From assembly GCA_964550345.1 (NCBI GenBank), contig CAZJYZ010000031.1, forward strand, positions 1-36,656: 36,656 bases of DNA, given 5' to 3'. The notes beneath the pieces were generated by a model, which saw nothing but the letters and a program-made list of their open reading frames with translations, searched no databases and was not told where the DNA came from. The stretch's first letter is position 1, and each line of letters starts with the position of its first letter. This document shows positions 1-7,536 of the stretch, in pieces. A program made the position numbers and the translations under genes. The stretch comes from JAAEUB01 sp964550345. GTDB lineage: Bacteria; Pseudomonadota; Alphaproteobacteria; Rhodobacterales; Rhodobacteraceae.

Positions 1-57
1 GACCGGTTCAAACCCGCATCATTAAGGGTTTCACCCTGCTGGCGCAGGGCGTCCGGG

Positions 58-112
58 GCGAGGGGGCTCTGCCCCCTCGCGCTCCCCCGGGAAATTTACA
101 GCAAGAGGAAGG
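58..112 (+). repeat. GC-rich intergenic hairpin repeat, copy 1
   Basis: A perfect 10-bp stem (GCGAGGGGGC, 58-67, with GCCCCCTCGC, 71-80) closes on a 3-base loop. It is followed by a C/G tract and a conserved tail, AATTTACAGCAAGAGGAAGG. The same layout recurs at 32334-32386, and the tail alone recurs inverted at 25109-25135. It lies downstream of betB and could terminate transcription, but there is no U-run. Repeats of this type are common between genes in Rhodobacterales, from general knowledge. Confidence 0.6.
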
Positions 113-133
113 GGTGGGCCTTGGGGCGCTGAT

Positions 134-1585
134 CTAGTCGTGGCGTGCGGCGACGGTTTTCAGGGTTGAAAAACCGTAGAGTGCTTCAAAGCCTTTTTCG
201 CGGCCGTGACCTGATTTTCCGGTGCCGCCAAAGGGAAGTTCGACGCCGCCGCCCGCTCCATAATTGTTGATGAATACCTGTCCGGTACGGATACGTTTGG
301 CCAGACGCATTTGGCGGGCGCCATTTTCCGTCCAGATCGAAGCAACCAGTCCGAAGTCCGTGCCGTTGGCGATGGCGATGGCCTCTTCTTCATCCTCGAA
401 TGGTATGGCGACCTGAATGGGCCCGAAGATTTCCTCTTGTGCCAGCCTGTGGTCCGGGGGCACATCGGCAAAAAGGGTAGCAGGGAAGTAATGACCATTA
501 CCCGGCGCTTCTTTGTGTATCGAGCCCTGTCCTGCAATGCGCAGATCGCGTCCGGCTTCCATATATCCGGTGACGATGTCCTTTTGTCTGGCGGAAATCA
601 GTGGACCCAGATTGGCGTCCATGCGCGCCGGGGCCGAGACCATTCCGTCAAAGCTGACCCCCATCCGGGCTACCAGTTCATCATAGATGCCGCGCTGGAT
701 CAGGATGCGCGAAGAAGCCGAGCAGGTCTGGCCCGCATTCTGGATACAGGCACCGACAAGAAAGGGCAGGGCGGCATCAAGGTTGGCATCGTCAAAGACT
801 ATCTGCGGTGACTTGCCTCCAAGTTCCAACGTGACCGGCACGATGTTTTCGCCAGCGGCTTTCTGCACCTCTTTGCCCACACCGACCGAGCCGGTGAAGC
901 TGATGTGATTGACGCCGGGATGGGCGGATAGTGCGGCCCCCGCCTCATGCCCGAGCCCCGGCACCACATTCAAGGCCCCGGGTGGTAAGCCAGCCTCTTC
1001 CGCCAAAGCAACAAAGGCCAGCGCAGTCAGGCAGGCCTCTTCCGCTGGTTTCAGCACGCAGGCATTGCCCATGGCGAGTGCTGCACCAACCGAGCGGCCA
1101 ATGATTTGCATCGGGTAATTCCATGGTACGATATGGCCCGTCACCCCGTGTGGTTCACGCAGGGTATAGACCGTGTAGCCGTCTAGGTAAGGGATTGTTT
1201 CTCCGTGGATTTTATCTGCAGCTCCACCGTAAAACTCCATGTAGCGCGCCAGTGCCACCGCATCGTTGCGTGCCTGTGTCAGCGGTTTGCCCACATCCAT
1301 GGCCTCGATCATGGCCAGATCATCCAGCCGGGTTTCCACCAGCCTACCGATACGGGTCAGGATGCGGCCACGTTCAAGGGCGCTCATCCGCCCCCAATCA
1401 CCGTCAAGCGCCGTCTGAGCCGCAATAACCGCTTCGTCGATATCCTGCGCATTACCACGAGCGATCGAGCCGATCTCTTCGCCGGTCGAAGGGTTTTCAA
1501 GTGGAAGTTGCTGCCCATTGGCCGGTGCTTTCCAGACCCCGCCGATATGAACCTGCGTGGCGTCGTACCAAAGGTGTTTATGCAT
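134..1585 (-). CDS. betB: Betaine aldehyde dehydrogenase
   Basis: This NAD(P)-dependent aldehyde dehydrogenase (483 aa, normal ALDH length) is predicted to oxidise betaine aldehyde to glycine betaine in the cytoplasm, the last step of the choline pathway. Visible ALDH landmarks are the PWNYP oxyanion Asn156, the cofactor Lys179 in VLKP, the FTGSVGVG loop near 230, the catalytic base Glu254 in LELGGKSP and the nucleophile Cys288 in NAGQTC. The start codon follows a strong GGAAGGAGG site and overlaps the end of the upstream ATPase gene by 8 bases, so it is the last gene of the leftward transporter operon. The betaine-specific call rests on the neighbouring betI, betC and betA; by sequence alone another aliphatic aldehyde is possible. 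Confidence 0.85.
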   Translation of the reverse strand: MHKHLWYDATQVHIGGVWKAPANGQQLPLENPSTGEEIGSIARGNAQDIDEAVIAAQTALDGDWGRMSALERGRILTRIGRLVETRLDDLAMIEAMDVGKPLTQARNDAVALARYMEFYGGAADKIHGETIPYLDGYTVYTLREPHGVTGHIVPWNYPMQIIGRSVGAALAMGNACVLKPAEEACLTALAFVALAEEAGLPPGALNVVPGLGHEAGAALSAHPGVNHISFTGSVGVGKEVQKAAGENIVPVTLELGGKSPQIVFDDANLDAALPFLVGACIQNAGQTCSASSRILIQRGIYDELVARMGVSFDGMVSAPARMDANLGPLISARQKDIVTGYMEAGRDLRIAGQGSIHKEAPGNGHYFPATLFADVPPDHRLAQEEIFGPIQVAIPFEDEEEAIAIANGTDFGLVASIWTENGARQMRLAKRIRTGQVFINNYGAGGGVELPFGGTGKSGHGREKGFEALYGFSTLKTVAARHD

Positions 1586-3164
1586 TTTGAACCTCCTTCC
1601 AGGCAGGTGGGATAACCGGCGTGGCGTTGATCAGGGATTTTGTATAGGCGTGCTTGGGCGCGGTGAAGACCTGTTCGGTCGGGCCTTGTTCAACAATTTC
1701 CCCGGCGCGCATGACCAGCACCCGGTCTGTCACCGACCGCACCACGCTGAGGTCATGCGAAATGAAGAGATAGGCAAGCCCATATTCTTTTTGCAGGGCG
1801 GCCAGAAGGTCGAGTATCTGGGCGCGGATGGAAACATCGAGGGCGGAAACGGCTTCGTCCAGAATGATCAGTTCAGGGCGTAAAATGAGGGCGCGGGCAA
1901 TAGCGATGCGCTGACGCTGCCCGCCGGAAAATTCGTGAATGTAACGCTGCATGGCATCGGCGTTAATGCCCACATCCGCCAGCACGCGGCTGACCTGATC
2001 ACGCCAGTCGGTAGGTAGGTCAGCTAACAGGTGAAAGGGTTCGGCCACAAGGCGCTCTACCCGCCAGCGTGGATTGAAGCTGCTGTACGGGTCCTGAAAC
2101 ACGACCTGAATGCCTGATTTAAGAGCGTTTGGAAATCCTGCGCCGACCTGTGCGCCAAAGGCAGATATTATGCCGCCCTGAAGTGGTTCCAGCCCAAGGA
2201 TGGCGCGGGTGAGGGTGGACTTTCCGCAGCCGCTTTCGCCTACCAGCCCAAGGCTTTCGCCATGGTTCAGGGTGAAGGAGACCCCTTTTACTGCGCGAAA
2301 TCTCGGGGCAGGTCCCAGAATGCGGGTGCGGGGTAACGTGTATTCGCGCACGGCGTTTTCTACTTCCAGAATGTGGTCGGGCCTGGCTTTCTCGGCGCGT
2401 TCGGGCTGGTGGCTTGAGGCGTCGAAAAGCTGCCTTGTATAGGGATGACGCATATTGCGAAACAGAGCTTCGGTAAGGCCTTGTTCGACGATCTTGCCAT
2501 TTTGCATAACGGCGACGTGATCTGCGAGCCCGGCTACTACGGCAAGGTCGTGGGTTATCAGCAAAAGGCTCATGCCTTCCTCGGCGATCAGGTCTTTCAG
2601 CAGGTCGAGAATTTGCGCCTGTGTCGTCACATCAAGTGCCGTGGTCGGTTCATCTGCGATAAGCAATTCCGGGTGAAGCGCTATGGCCATGGCAATGCAG
2701 ACCCGCTGACGTTGTCCGCCAGAGAGTTCATGTGGGTAGCGTGTAAGAGGAAACCGGTCTTCGGGCAAGCCGACGCGGTTGAGCTTTTCGCGGGCAATCT
2801 TGCGGGCTTCAGAGGGGGATTTGTCAGTGTGGATCAACAGGGTTTCCATCACCTGATCACCGATGGTTTTGACCGGGTTCAGGGCTGTCATCGGTTCTTG
2901 AAAAATCATGCCGATGCGGTTGCCGCGAATGGCACACATATCCCGTTCTGAGGTGCTCAGCAGATCGCCGCCGTCCAGCATGGCCCGGCCATTTGTTTTC
3001 GAGCCGCGTGGCAAAAGCCGCATGATGGCCAGCGCTGTCATCGACTTGCCTGAACCACTTTCGCCCACCAGCCCGGTAACTTTTCCGGGCTGGATGTTGA
3101 TACTCACCTCTTCAAGGATCTTGTTGCCGTGAATGGAAAGAGACAGGTTTTCAAGGGCAATCAT
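1578..3164 (-). CDS. Dipeptide/oligopeptide-type ABC transporter, fused double ATPase
   Basis: This 528-residue protein contains two complete ABC ATPase domains in tandem, equivalent to DppD plus DppF in one chain. Domain 1 has Walker A GESGSGKS (34-41), signature LSGGQ (147-151) and Walker B LLIADE (167-172). Domain 2 has Walker A GESGCGKS (309-316), signature FSGGQ (412-416) and Walker B LIILDE (432-437). Both look catalytically intact. It would power the two permeases encoded just upstream, whose last gene overlaps it by ATGA. Fused Dpp-type ATPases are well known in alphaproteobacteria. The substrate cannot be read from the ATPase, but linkage to betB suggests a choline-related or quaternary-amine compound. 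Confidence 0.88.
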   Translation of the reverse strand: MIALENLSLSIHGNKILEEVSINIQPGKVTGLVGESGSGKSMTALAIMRLLPRGSKTNGRAMLDGGDLLSTSERDMCAIRGNRIGMIFQEPMTALNPVKTIGDQVMETLLIHTDKSPSEARKIAREKLNRVGLPEDRFPLTRYPHELSGGQRQRVCIAMAIALHPELLIADEPTTALDVTTQAQILDLLKDLIAEEGMSLLLITHDLAVVAGLADHVAVMQNGKIVEQGLTEALFRNMRHPYTRQLFDASSHQPERAEKARPDHILEVENAVREYTLPRTRILGPAPRFRAVKGVSFTLNHGESLGLVGESGCGKSTLTRAILGLEPLQGGIISAFGAQVGAGFPNALKSGIQVVFQDPYSSFNPRWRVERLVAEPFHLLADLPTDWRDQVSRVLADVGINADAMQRYIHEFSGGQRQRIAIARALILRPELIILDEAVSALDVSIRAQILDLLAALQKEYGLAYLFISHDLSVVRSVTDRVLVMRAGEIVEQGPTEQVFTAPKHAYTKSLINATPVIPPAWKEVQNA

Positions 3165-3982
3165 CCGCGCGCCCTCCGGATGCGAGGATCAAGAATGTCG
3201 CGCAACCCGTCCCCCATCAGGTTCAGCCCCAGCACCATGGCGATAATGGACAGGCCTGGCAGAATGGCAAGGCGCGGTGTGGTGTAGATCATGGTTTGCG
3301 CATCCGCCAGCATCCGCCCCCAGCTCGGCGTTGGCGGTTGAGCGCCAAGACCGATATAACTTAGCCCTGCTTCGGCCAGTATGCCTAGGGAAAACTGGAT
3401 AGTTCCCTGTACGATCAACAGGTTGGCGATGTTTGGCAGGATGTGCTCAACGCTGATGCGCGCCGCTTTTTTACCCGCAACCCGTGCGGCCATGATGTAA
3501 TCAAGTGTCCAGATGGTCAGGGCGCCACCCCGTGTGACACGGGCGAAAACCGGAATGTTGAAAATACCGATGGCAAGTATGGCGTTAATGGCAGAGGGGC
3601 CGAAAACGGCGGTAATCAGGATGGCGATGACCAAAGATGGGAAGGCGAAAATCAGGTCGTTGCCACGCATGATCAGCTCGTCCAGCCAGCCGCCACGATT
3701 GGCGGCGGCGGTCAAGCCTAGCGGTACGCCGATTAGGATACCAATCCCCACGGCGACCACGGCCACAGCGATGGAGGTGCGTGCCCCGACCATGAGCATC
3801 GACAAAGTATCACGCCCAAAATGATCCGTGCCCAGCCAGTATTGCGCATTAGGGGCAGTCAGCTTGTCGGCAATTGTCAGGATTTTGACGTCGTAGGGCG
3901 TCCAGACAAAGGACAACAACGCTGCCCCCAGAAAAAGAACTGTGAGGAATGCCCCCAGGACGATCTGAACGGGCAGTTTCAT
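3161..3982 (-). CDS. ABC transporter permease, DppC/OppC type
   Basis: A 273-aa inner-membrane permease of the BPD_transp_1 family. It has an N-terminal membrane segment (IVLGAFLTVLFLGAALLSFV), the OppC_N-type region around YWLGTDHFGRD and further hydrophobic segments. The ATPase-coupling EAA loop lies around AARVAGKKAARISVEHILPN. It is the second gene of the leftward operon, with 4-base ATGA-type overlaps on both sides, which indicates tight translational coupling. It should pair with the DppB-type permease next to it to form the translocation pore. Confidence 0.88.
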   Translation of the reverse strand: MKLPVQIVLGAFLTVLFLGAALLSFVWTPYDVKILTIADKLTAPNAQYWLGTDHFGRDTLSMLMVGARTSIAVAVVAVGIGILIGVPLGLTAAANRGGWLDELIMRGNDLIFAFPSLVIAILITAVFGPSAINAILAIGIFNIPVFARVTRGGALTIWTLDYIMAARVAGKKAARISVEHILPNIANLLIVQGTIQFSLGILAEAGLSYIGLGAQPPTPSWGRMLADAQTMIYTTPRLAILPGLSIIAMVLGLNLMGDGLRDILDPRIRRARG

Positions 3983-4926
3983 GTGCCCCCCCTCAGTCGC
4001 GGATCAACTGCCGCATAGGCAAGGTCGACAAGGAAGGTGACAAGGATCACCGCGAATACCAGCAGCATGACCAGACTTTCCACCACCACAAGGTCACGTT
4101 GGGTAATTGCCTGAAAGATCAACCGCCCAAGACCGGGAAGGAAAAAGACATTTTCGATGATTATGGCGCCGGCCAGCAGGAAGGAAAACTGTAGCCCGAT
4201 GATGGTCAGAACCGGAATCATGGCGTTGCGCAGAGCGTGGCGCGTTGTGGCCTGTCGTCGGGTCAGTCCCTTGGCGCGCGCAGTGCGGATATAATCCTGC
4301 CCCATGGTTTCCAAGAGGGATGAACGCATGACTCGGGCAAGGATTGACGCCTGTGGCAAAGCCAGCGCGATTGCGGGTAAAGTTAGGGCTTTCATCCCGG
4401 CAAAAACCCCAGCATCCCAGCCCGGAAACCCCCCGGCACTGAACCATCGCAGGTTTACCGCAAAGACAAGTACCAAAAGCATGGCGAACCAGAAATTTGG
4501 TACGGCGATGCCAAGTTGGGTCGCTCCCATAATGCCGTAATCGGTCACCGTGCCGCGTTTTGTGGCTGCGATAAGCCCAACAGGAAAAGCAATCAACGTC
4601 GAAAGCACGAGCGCGTATATAGCTAGCGGCACAGACACCTGTAAGCGCTGGGCAACCAGTTCTGCGACCGGTACGCGGTAGGTATAGCTTTGTCCGAAAT
4701 CTCCCGTGAGCATGCCTGAGACCCAGCCAAGGTAACGGCTGGCTAAGCTGCCGTTCAGACCAAGATCATCACGCAAGGCGGCAATTGCCTCGGGCGTGGC
4801 GTTGAGGCCAAGCATATAGGATGCGGGATCGCCAGGGATCACCTCAATAACAGCGAATATCACCAAAGATGCCGCAATAAGAGACAGGCCAAGAGAAAGA
4901 GCACGGGTGAGAGTATAGCGCAGCAT
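3979..4926 (-). CDS. ABC transporter permease, DppB/OppB type
   Basis: A 315-aa inner-membrane permease of the DppB type, beginning MLRYTLTRALSLGLSL and containing an EAA coupling loop (YIRTARAKGLTRRQATTRHA). It is the first gene of the leftward operon permease B, permease C, fused ATPase, betB. No substrate-binding protein gene occurs in the operon or within the window, although dipeptide-type systems normally encode one first. No good Shine-Dalgarno is seen before this start. The operon begins 228 bp from betI in a divergent arrangement, so BetI control of both directions is plausible. Confidence 0.87.
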   Translation of the reverse strand: MLRYTLTRALSLGLSLIAASLVIFAVIEVIPGDPASYMLGLNATPEAIAALRDDLGLNGSLASRYLGWVSGMLTGDFGQSYTYRVPVAELVAQRLQVSVPLAIYALVLSTLIAFPVGLIAATKRGTVTDYGIMGATQLGIAVPNFWFAMLLVLVFAVNLRWFSAGGFPGWDAGVFAGMKALTLPAIALALPQASILARVMRSSLLETMGQDYIRTARAKGLTRRQATTRHALRNAMIPVLTIIGLQFSFLLAGAIIIENVFFLPGLGRLIFQAITQRDLVVVESLVMLLVFAVILVTFLVDLAYAAVDPRLRGGT

Positions 4927-5154
4927 GAGGCAAGCCTAGTGCGGCTCGGCAGGTGGGGAAAGTGGTTTCAACCGGCGCCCTCATAAAATTTCACGCGGGC
5001 GATCTTTGCAATCCGCCGATATTGGGTACGGGGAGTGCAAAGGCTTGTTGTATTTCACGTATAATAGTCAGGTTTTGCCCTTTTGGATTTTTGTTGATTG
5101 ACCAGTCAATTAAAAATCGCCAATCTCTGCAAAGTAATGATTTCGGAGGAATAC
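4927..5154. promoter_or_regulatory. Divergent control region between transporter operon and betI
   Basis: This 228-bp spacer carries the BetI-type palindrome described separately and an isolated TATAAT (5060-5065) with no convincing -35 partner on either strand. I do not see a reliable promoter pair. Both the leftward transporter-betB operon and the rightward betI-betC-betA operon must start here. Confidence 0.45.
5094..5113. promoter_or_regulatory. Candidate BetI operator
   Basis: The sequence TTGATTGACCAGTCAATTAA is an inverted repeat with 9-base arms, one mismatch and a 2-base centre; the inner ATTGAC/GTCAAT arms are perfect. It lies 41 bases before the betI start codon. It resembles the palindromic BetI target between betI and betT of E. 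coli (known from the literature; similarity judged by eye). Choline would be the expected inducer. Confidence 0.65.
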
Positions 5155-5736
5155 ATGCCAAAGCTCGGGATGGAGCCTGTCCGACGTGCAGCACTTGTCC
5201 AAGCGACGATTGTGGAGATAGGCAGTAAGGGTTCACTTGACGTGACGGTTTCCCAGATTGCCAAGCGGGCAGGCATGTCCAGTGCGCTTGCGCATCATTA
5301 TTTCGGTGGCAAAGACCAGATTTTCCTGGCGGCAATGCGGCATATTCTGTCGACCTATGGCGCGCAGGTCAGGGCTGCTCTGGCCTTGGCCAAGGAACCC
5401 CGAAAGCGGTTGGAGGCCATAATCCGCGCGTCATTTGAGGCAGGACATTTTCGTTCCGAAGTCATTGCAGCCTGGCTGAACTTTTATGTTCAGGCCCAAA
5501 GAGTTGATGGTGCGCGCCGCCTGCTAAGCATCTATCATGCGCGCCTGCGTTCAAACCTGCTGCATGATCTGCGCCCGTTGGTGGGAGAGCGTGCCGAGAG
5601 TATTGCTGACAATCTCGCGGCGCTGATTGACGGGCTTTATATCCGCCGGGCGCTGGGCGGATATCCAAAAGACGGGCATGCCGCATCAGCGCAAGTGCTG
5701 GGATGTCTCGAAATCATGTTGGGGCCGGAACTATGA
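5155..5736 (+). CDS. betI: HTH-type transcriptional repressor BetI
   Basis: A TetR-family repressor of choline-to-betaine genes, 193 aa, matching the usual BetI length of about 195. The chosen start gives MPKLGMEPVRRAAL, the characteristic BetI N-terminus, and has a CGGAGGA ribosome site 6 bases upstream; an in-frame start at 5098 would have no such support. The helix-turn-helix is VTVSQIAKRAGMSSALAHHYFGGKDQ, typical of TetR/BetI. It overlaps betC by ATGA, so repressor and enzymes form one operon. In the family, choline relieves repression; the palindrome upstream suggests autoregulation. Confidence 0.93.
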   Translation: MPKLGMEPVRRAALVQATIVEIGSKGSLDVTVSQIAKRAGMSSALAHHYFGGKDQIFLAAMRHILSTYGAQVRAALALAKEPRKRLEAIIRASFEAGHFRSEVIAAWLNFYVQAQRVDGARRLLSIYHARLRSNLLHDLRPLVGERAESIADNLAALIDGLYIRRALGGYPKDGHAASAQVLGCLEIMLGPEL

Positions 5737-7244
5737 GCAACAAGCCAAACATTCTTATTTTGATGGTGGATCAGCTGAATGGCACGCTGTTTCCTGACGG
5801 CCCGGCTGACTGGTTACATGCGCCACATTTGAAGGCGCTGGCGGCACGCTCAACCCGGTTTGCTAATTGTTACACGGCCAGCCCACTTTGTGCCCCGGCG
5901 CGCGCCAGCCTGATGTCAGGCCAATTGCCGCGTCGTACTGGGGTCTATGACAATGCGGCCGAATTTGCCTCGGACATCCCGACCTATGCGCATCACCTGC
6001 GCCGTGCGGGTTACCAGACTTGCCTGTCGGGAAAAATGCACTTTGTTGGCCCGGACCAGATGCATGGGTTTGAAGAGCGCCTGACAACCGATATCTACCC
6101 CGCCGACTTTGGTTGGACCCCGGATTATCGCAAACCCGGCGAACGGATTGAATGGTGGTATCACAATATGGGGTCGGTTACCGGGGCAGGGGTGGCCGAG
6201 ATCAGCAACCAGATGGAGTATGATGACGAGGTTGCCTACCACGCCACCCGCAAACTCTACGATCTGGCGCGTGGAGCGGATGCGCGGCCATGGTGCCTGA
6301 CAGTCAGTTTCACCCATCCGCATGACCCATATGTGGCCCGGCGCAAATACTGGGACCTTTACGAGGACTGCGAACACCTGTTGCCTGATGTGCCTGCGAT
6401 CGCCTATGAAGATCACGACCCCCATGCGCGCCGCATCTTCGACGCCAATGACTGGCGTAATTTTGACATTACCAAAGAGGATATAAGACGTTCACGCCGC
6501 GCCTATTTCGCCAATATCTCGTATCTGGATGACAAGATTGGCGAAATCATGTCGGTGCTCGAAGCCACCCGGCAGGAGGCCATTGTTGTTTTTGTCTCGG
6601 ACCACGGTGATATGCTGGGCGAGCGCGGTCTGTGGTTCAAAATGAATTTCTATGAAGGTTCTTCGAGGGTGCCGATGATAATCGCGGCGCCTGATATGAC
6701 ACCGGAAAAAATTGAAGCACCTGTCTCGACGCTCGACCTGACGCCAACGCTTGCGGATCTTGCCGGCGTGTCGCTGGAAGAGGTGCTGCCATGGGTCGAC
6801 GGCGAAAGCCTGTTGGATGTGTCTGCTGGAGGCGCGCGGTCCGCTCCGGTGGCAATGGAATACGCCGCCGAGGCCAGTGAAGCGCCGCTGGTATCCCTGC
6901 GCCTCGGGCGTTGGAAGTACAACCGCTGTGCACTTGACCCCGACCAGTTGTTTGACCTGCAAGCTGACCCTGCAGAAATGGTCAATCTGGCTGACGATCC
7001 GGCCTGTGCGAATAGCCTAAAAGAGCTACGCAAATTGTCAGAGAATAAATGGGACCTTGCGGCCTATGACAGTGAAGTGCGCGCCAGTCAGGCGCGGCGC
7101 TGGGTGGTCTATGAGGCTCTGCGCAACGGTGCCTATTTCCCGTGGGATTATCAGCCTCTGCAAAAGGCCAGCGAACGCTTCATGCGTAACCATATGAATT
7201 TGGACAACGTCGAAGAGGGCCAAAGGTTCCCAAGGGGGGAATAG
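5733..7244 (+). CDS. betC: Choline-sulfatase
   Basis: Type I sulfatase hydrolysing choline-O-sulfate to choline and sulfate, 503 aa. The sulfatase signature CAPARASLMSG places the formylglycine-forming cysteine at residue 53, in the CxPxR form. Metal ligands include Asp13 in ILMVDQ and the SDHGDMLGERG segment. The C-terminal tail with FPWDYQPLQKASERFMRNHM is the extension typical of choline sulfatases and sets BetC apart from other sulfatases. The start chosen overlaps the betI stop as ATGA; an upstream in-frame ATG at 5703 would add 10 residues inside betI. There is no signal peptide, so action is cytoplasmic. It supplies choline to BetA next door and makes sulfate available. Confidence 0.95.
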   Translation: MSNKPNILILMVDQLNGTLFPDGPADWLHAPHLKALAARSTRFANCYTASPLCAPARASLMSGQLPRRTGVYDNAAEFASDIPTYAHHLRRAGYQTCLSGKMHFVGPDQMHGFEERLTTDIYPADFGWTPDYRKPGERIEWWYHNMGSVTGAGVAEISNQMEYDDEVAYHATRKLYDLARGADARPWCLTVSFTHPHDPYVARRKYWDLYEDCEHLLPDVPAIAYEDHDPHARRIFDANDWRNFDITKEDIRRSRRAYFANISYLDDKIGEIMSVLEATRQEAIVVFVSDHGDMLGERGLWFKMNFYEGSSRVPMIIAAPDMTPEKIEAPVSTLDLTPTLADLAGVSLEEVLPWVDGESLLDVSAGGARSAPVAMEYAAEASEAPLVSLRLGRWKYNRCALDPDQLFDLQADPAEMVNLADDPACANSLKELRKLSENKWDLAAYDSEVRASQARRWVVYEALRNGAYFPWDYQPLQKASERFMRNHMNLDNVEEGQRFPRGE

Positions 7245-7247
7245 GGC

Positions 7248-7526
7248 GTGTCGAAATCCTCTTTCTCAAAAAATAATCTGAAACGGGCGCATGGTCACAG
7301 CATTTTCCACCGCGATGAGCTGGTACGAAGTGAAGCCAGCGGCTGCTTTCATTGCCTTGCCATTTTCGCACCGACTGATGTGAACGAGTGGACGGATACC
7401 AGCAAGGAAAAACAAAAATGGACGGCTATGTGCCCGCATTGTGGGATCGACGCTGTCTTGGGAGATGCGTCGGGATACCCGATCGAGGTGGATTTTTTGC
7501 GCGCAATGCAAAAACGATGGTTTTGA
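7248..7526 (+). CDS. Small Cys-rich cytoplasmic protein of unknown function
   Basis: A 92-aa protein starting with GTG three bases after the betC stop, with a purine-rich site (AAGGGGGGAA) upstream. It has two CxxC pairs, CFHC (33-36) and CPHC (62-65), spaced like a zinc ribbon, plus conserved-looking segments GIDAVLGDASGYP and a C-terminal MQKRWF. I recognise the pattern as a widespread small 'cytoplasmic protein' family without assigned function. It lies between betC and betA, the slot that betB occupies in classical betICBA operons, and ends 10 bases before betA. No signal or membrane segment is seen. Its role in choline metabolism is open. Confidence 0.8.
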   Translation: MSKSSFSKNNLKRAHGHSIFHRDELVRSEASGCFHCLAIFAPTDVNEWTDTSKEKQKWTAMCPHCGIDAVLGDASGYPIEVDFLRAMQKRWF

Positions 7527-7536
7527 GGTGAAATAA

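Noticed and set aside
1..30. GGTTCAAACC at the left edge, resembling a tRNA T-arm
   Set aside because: Only three stem pairs form, the following acceptor and CCA are missing, and no stronger RNA fold is seen, so a tRNA remnant is not supported.
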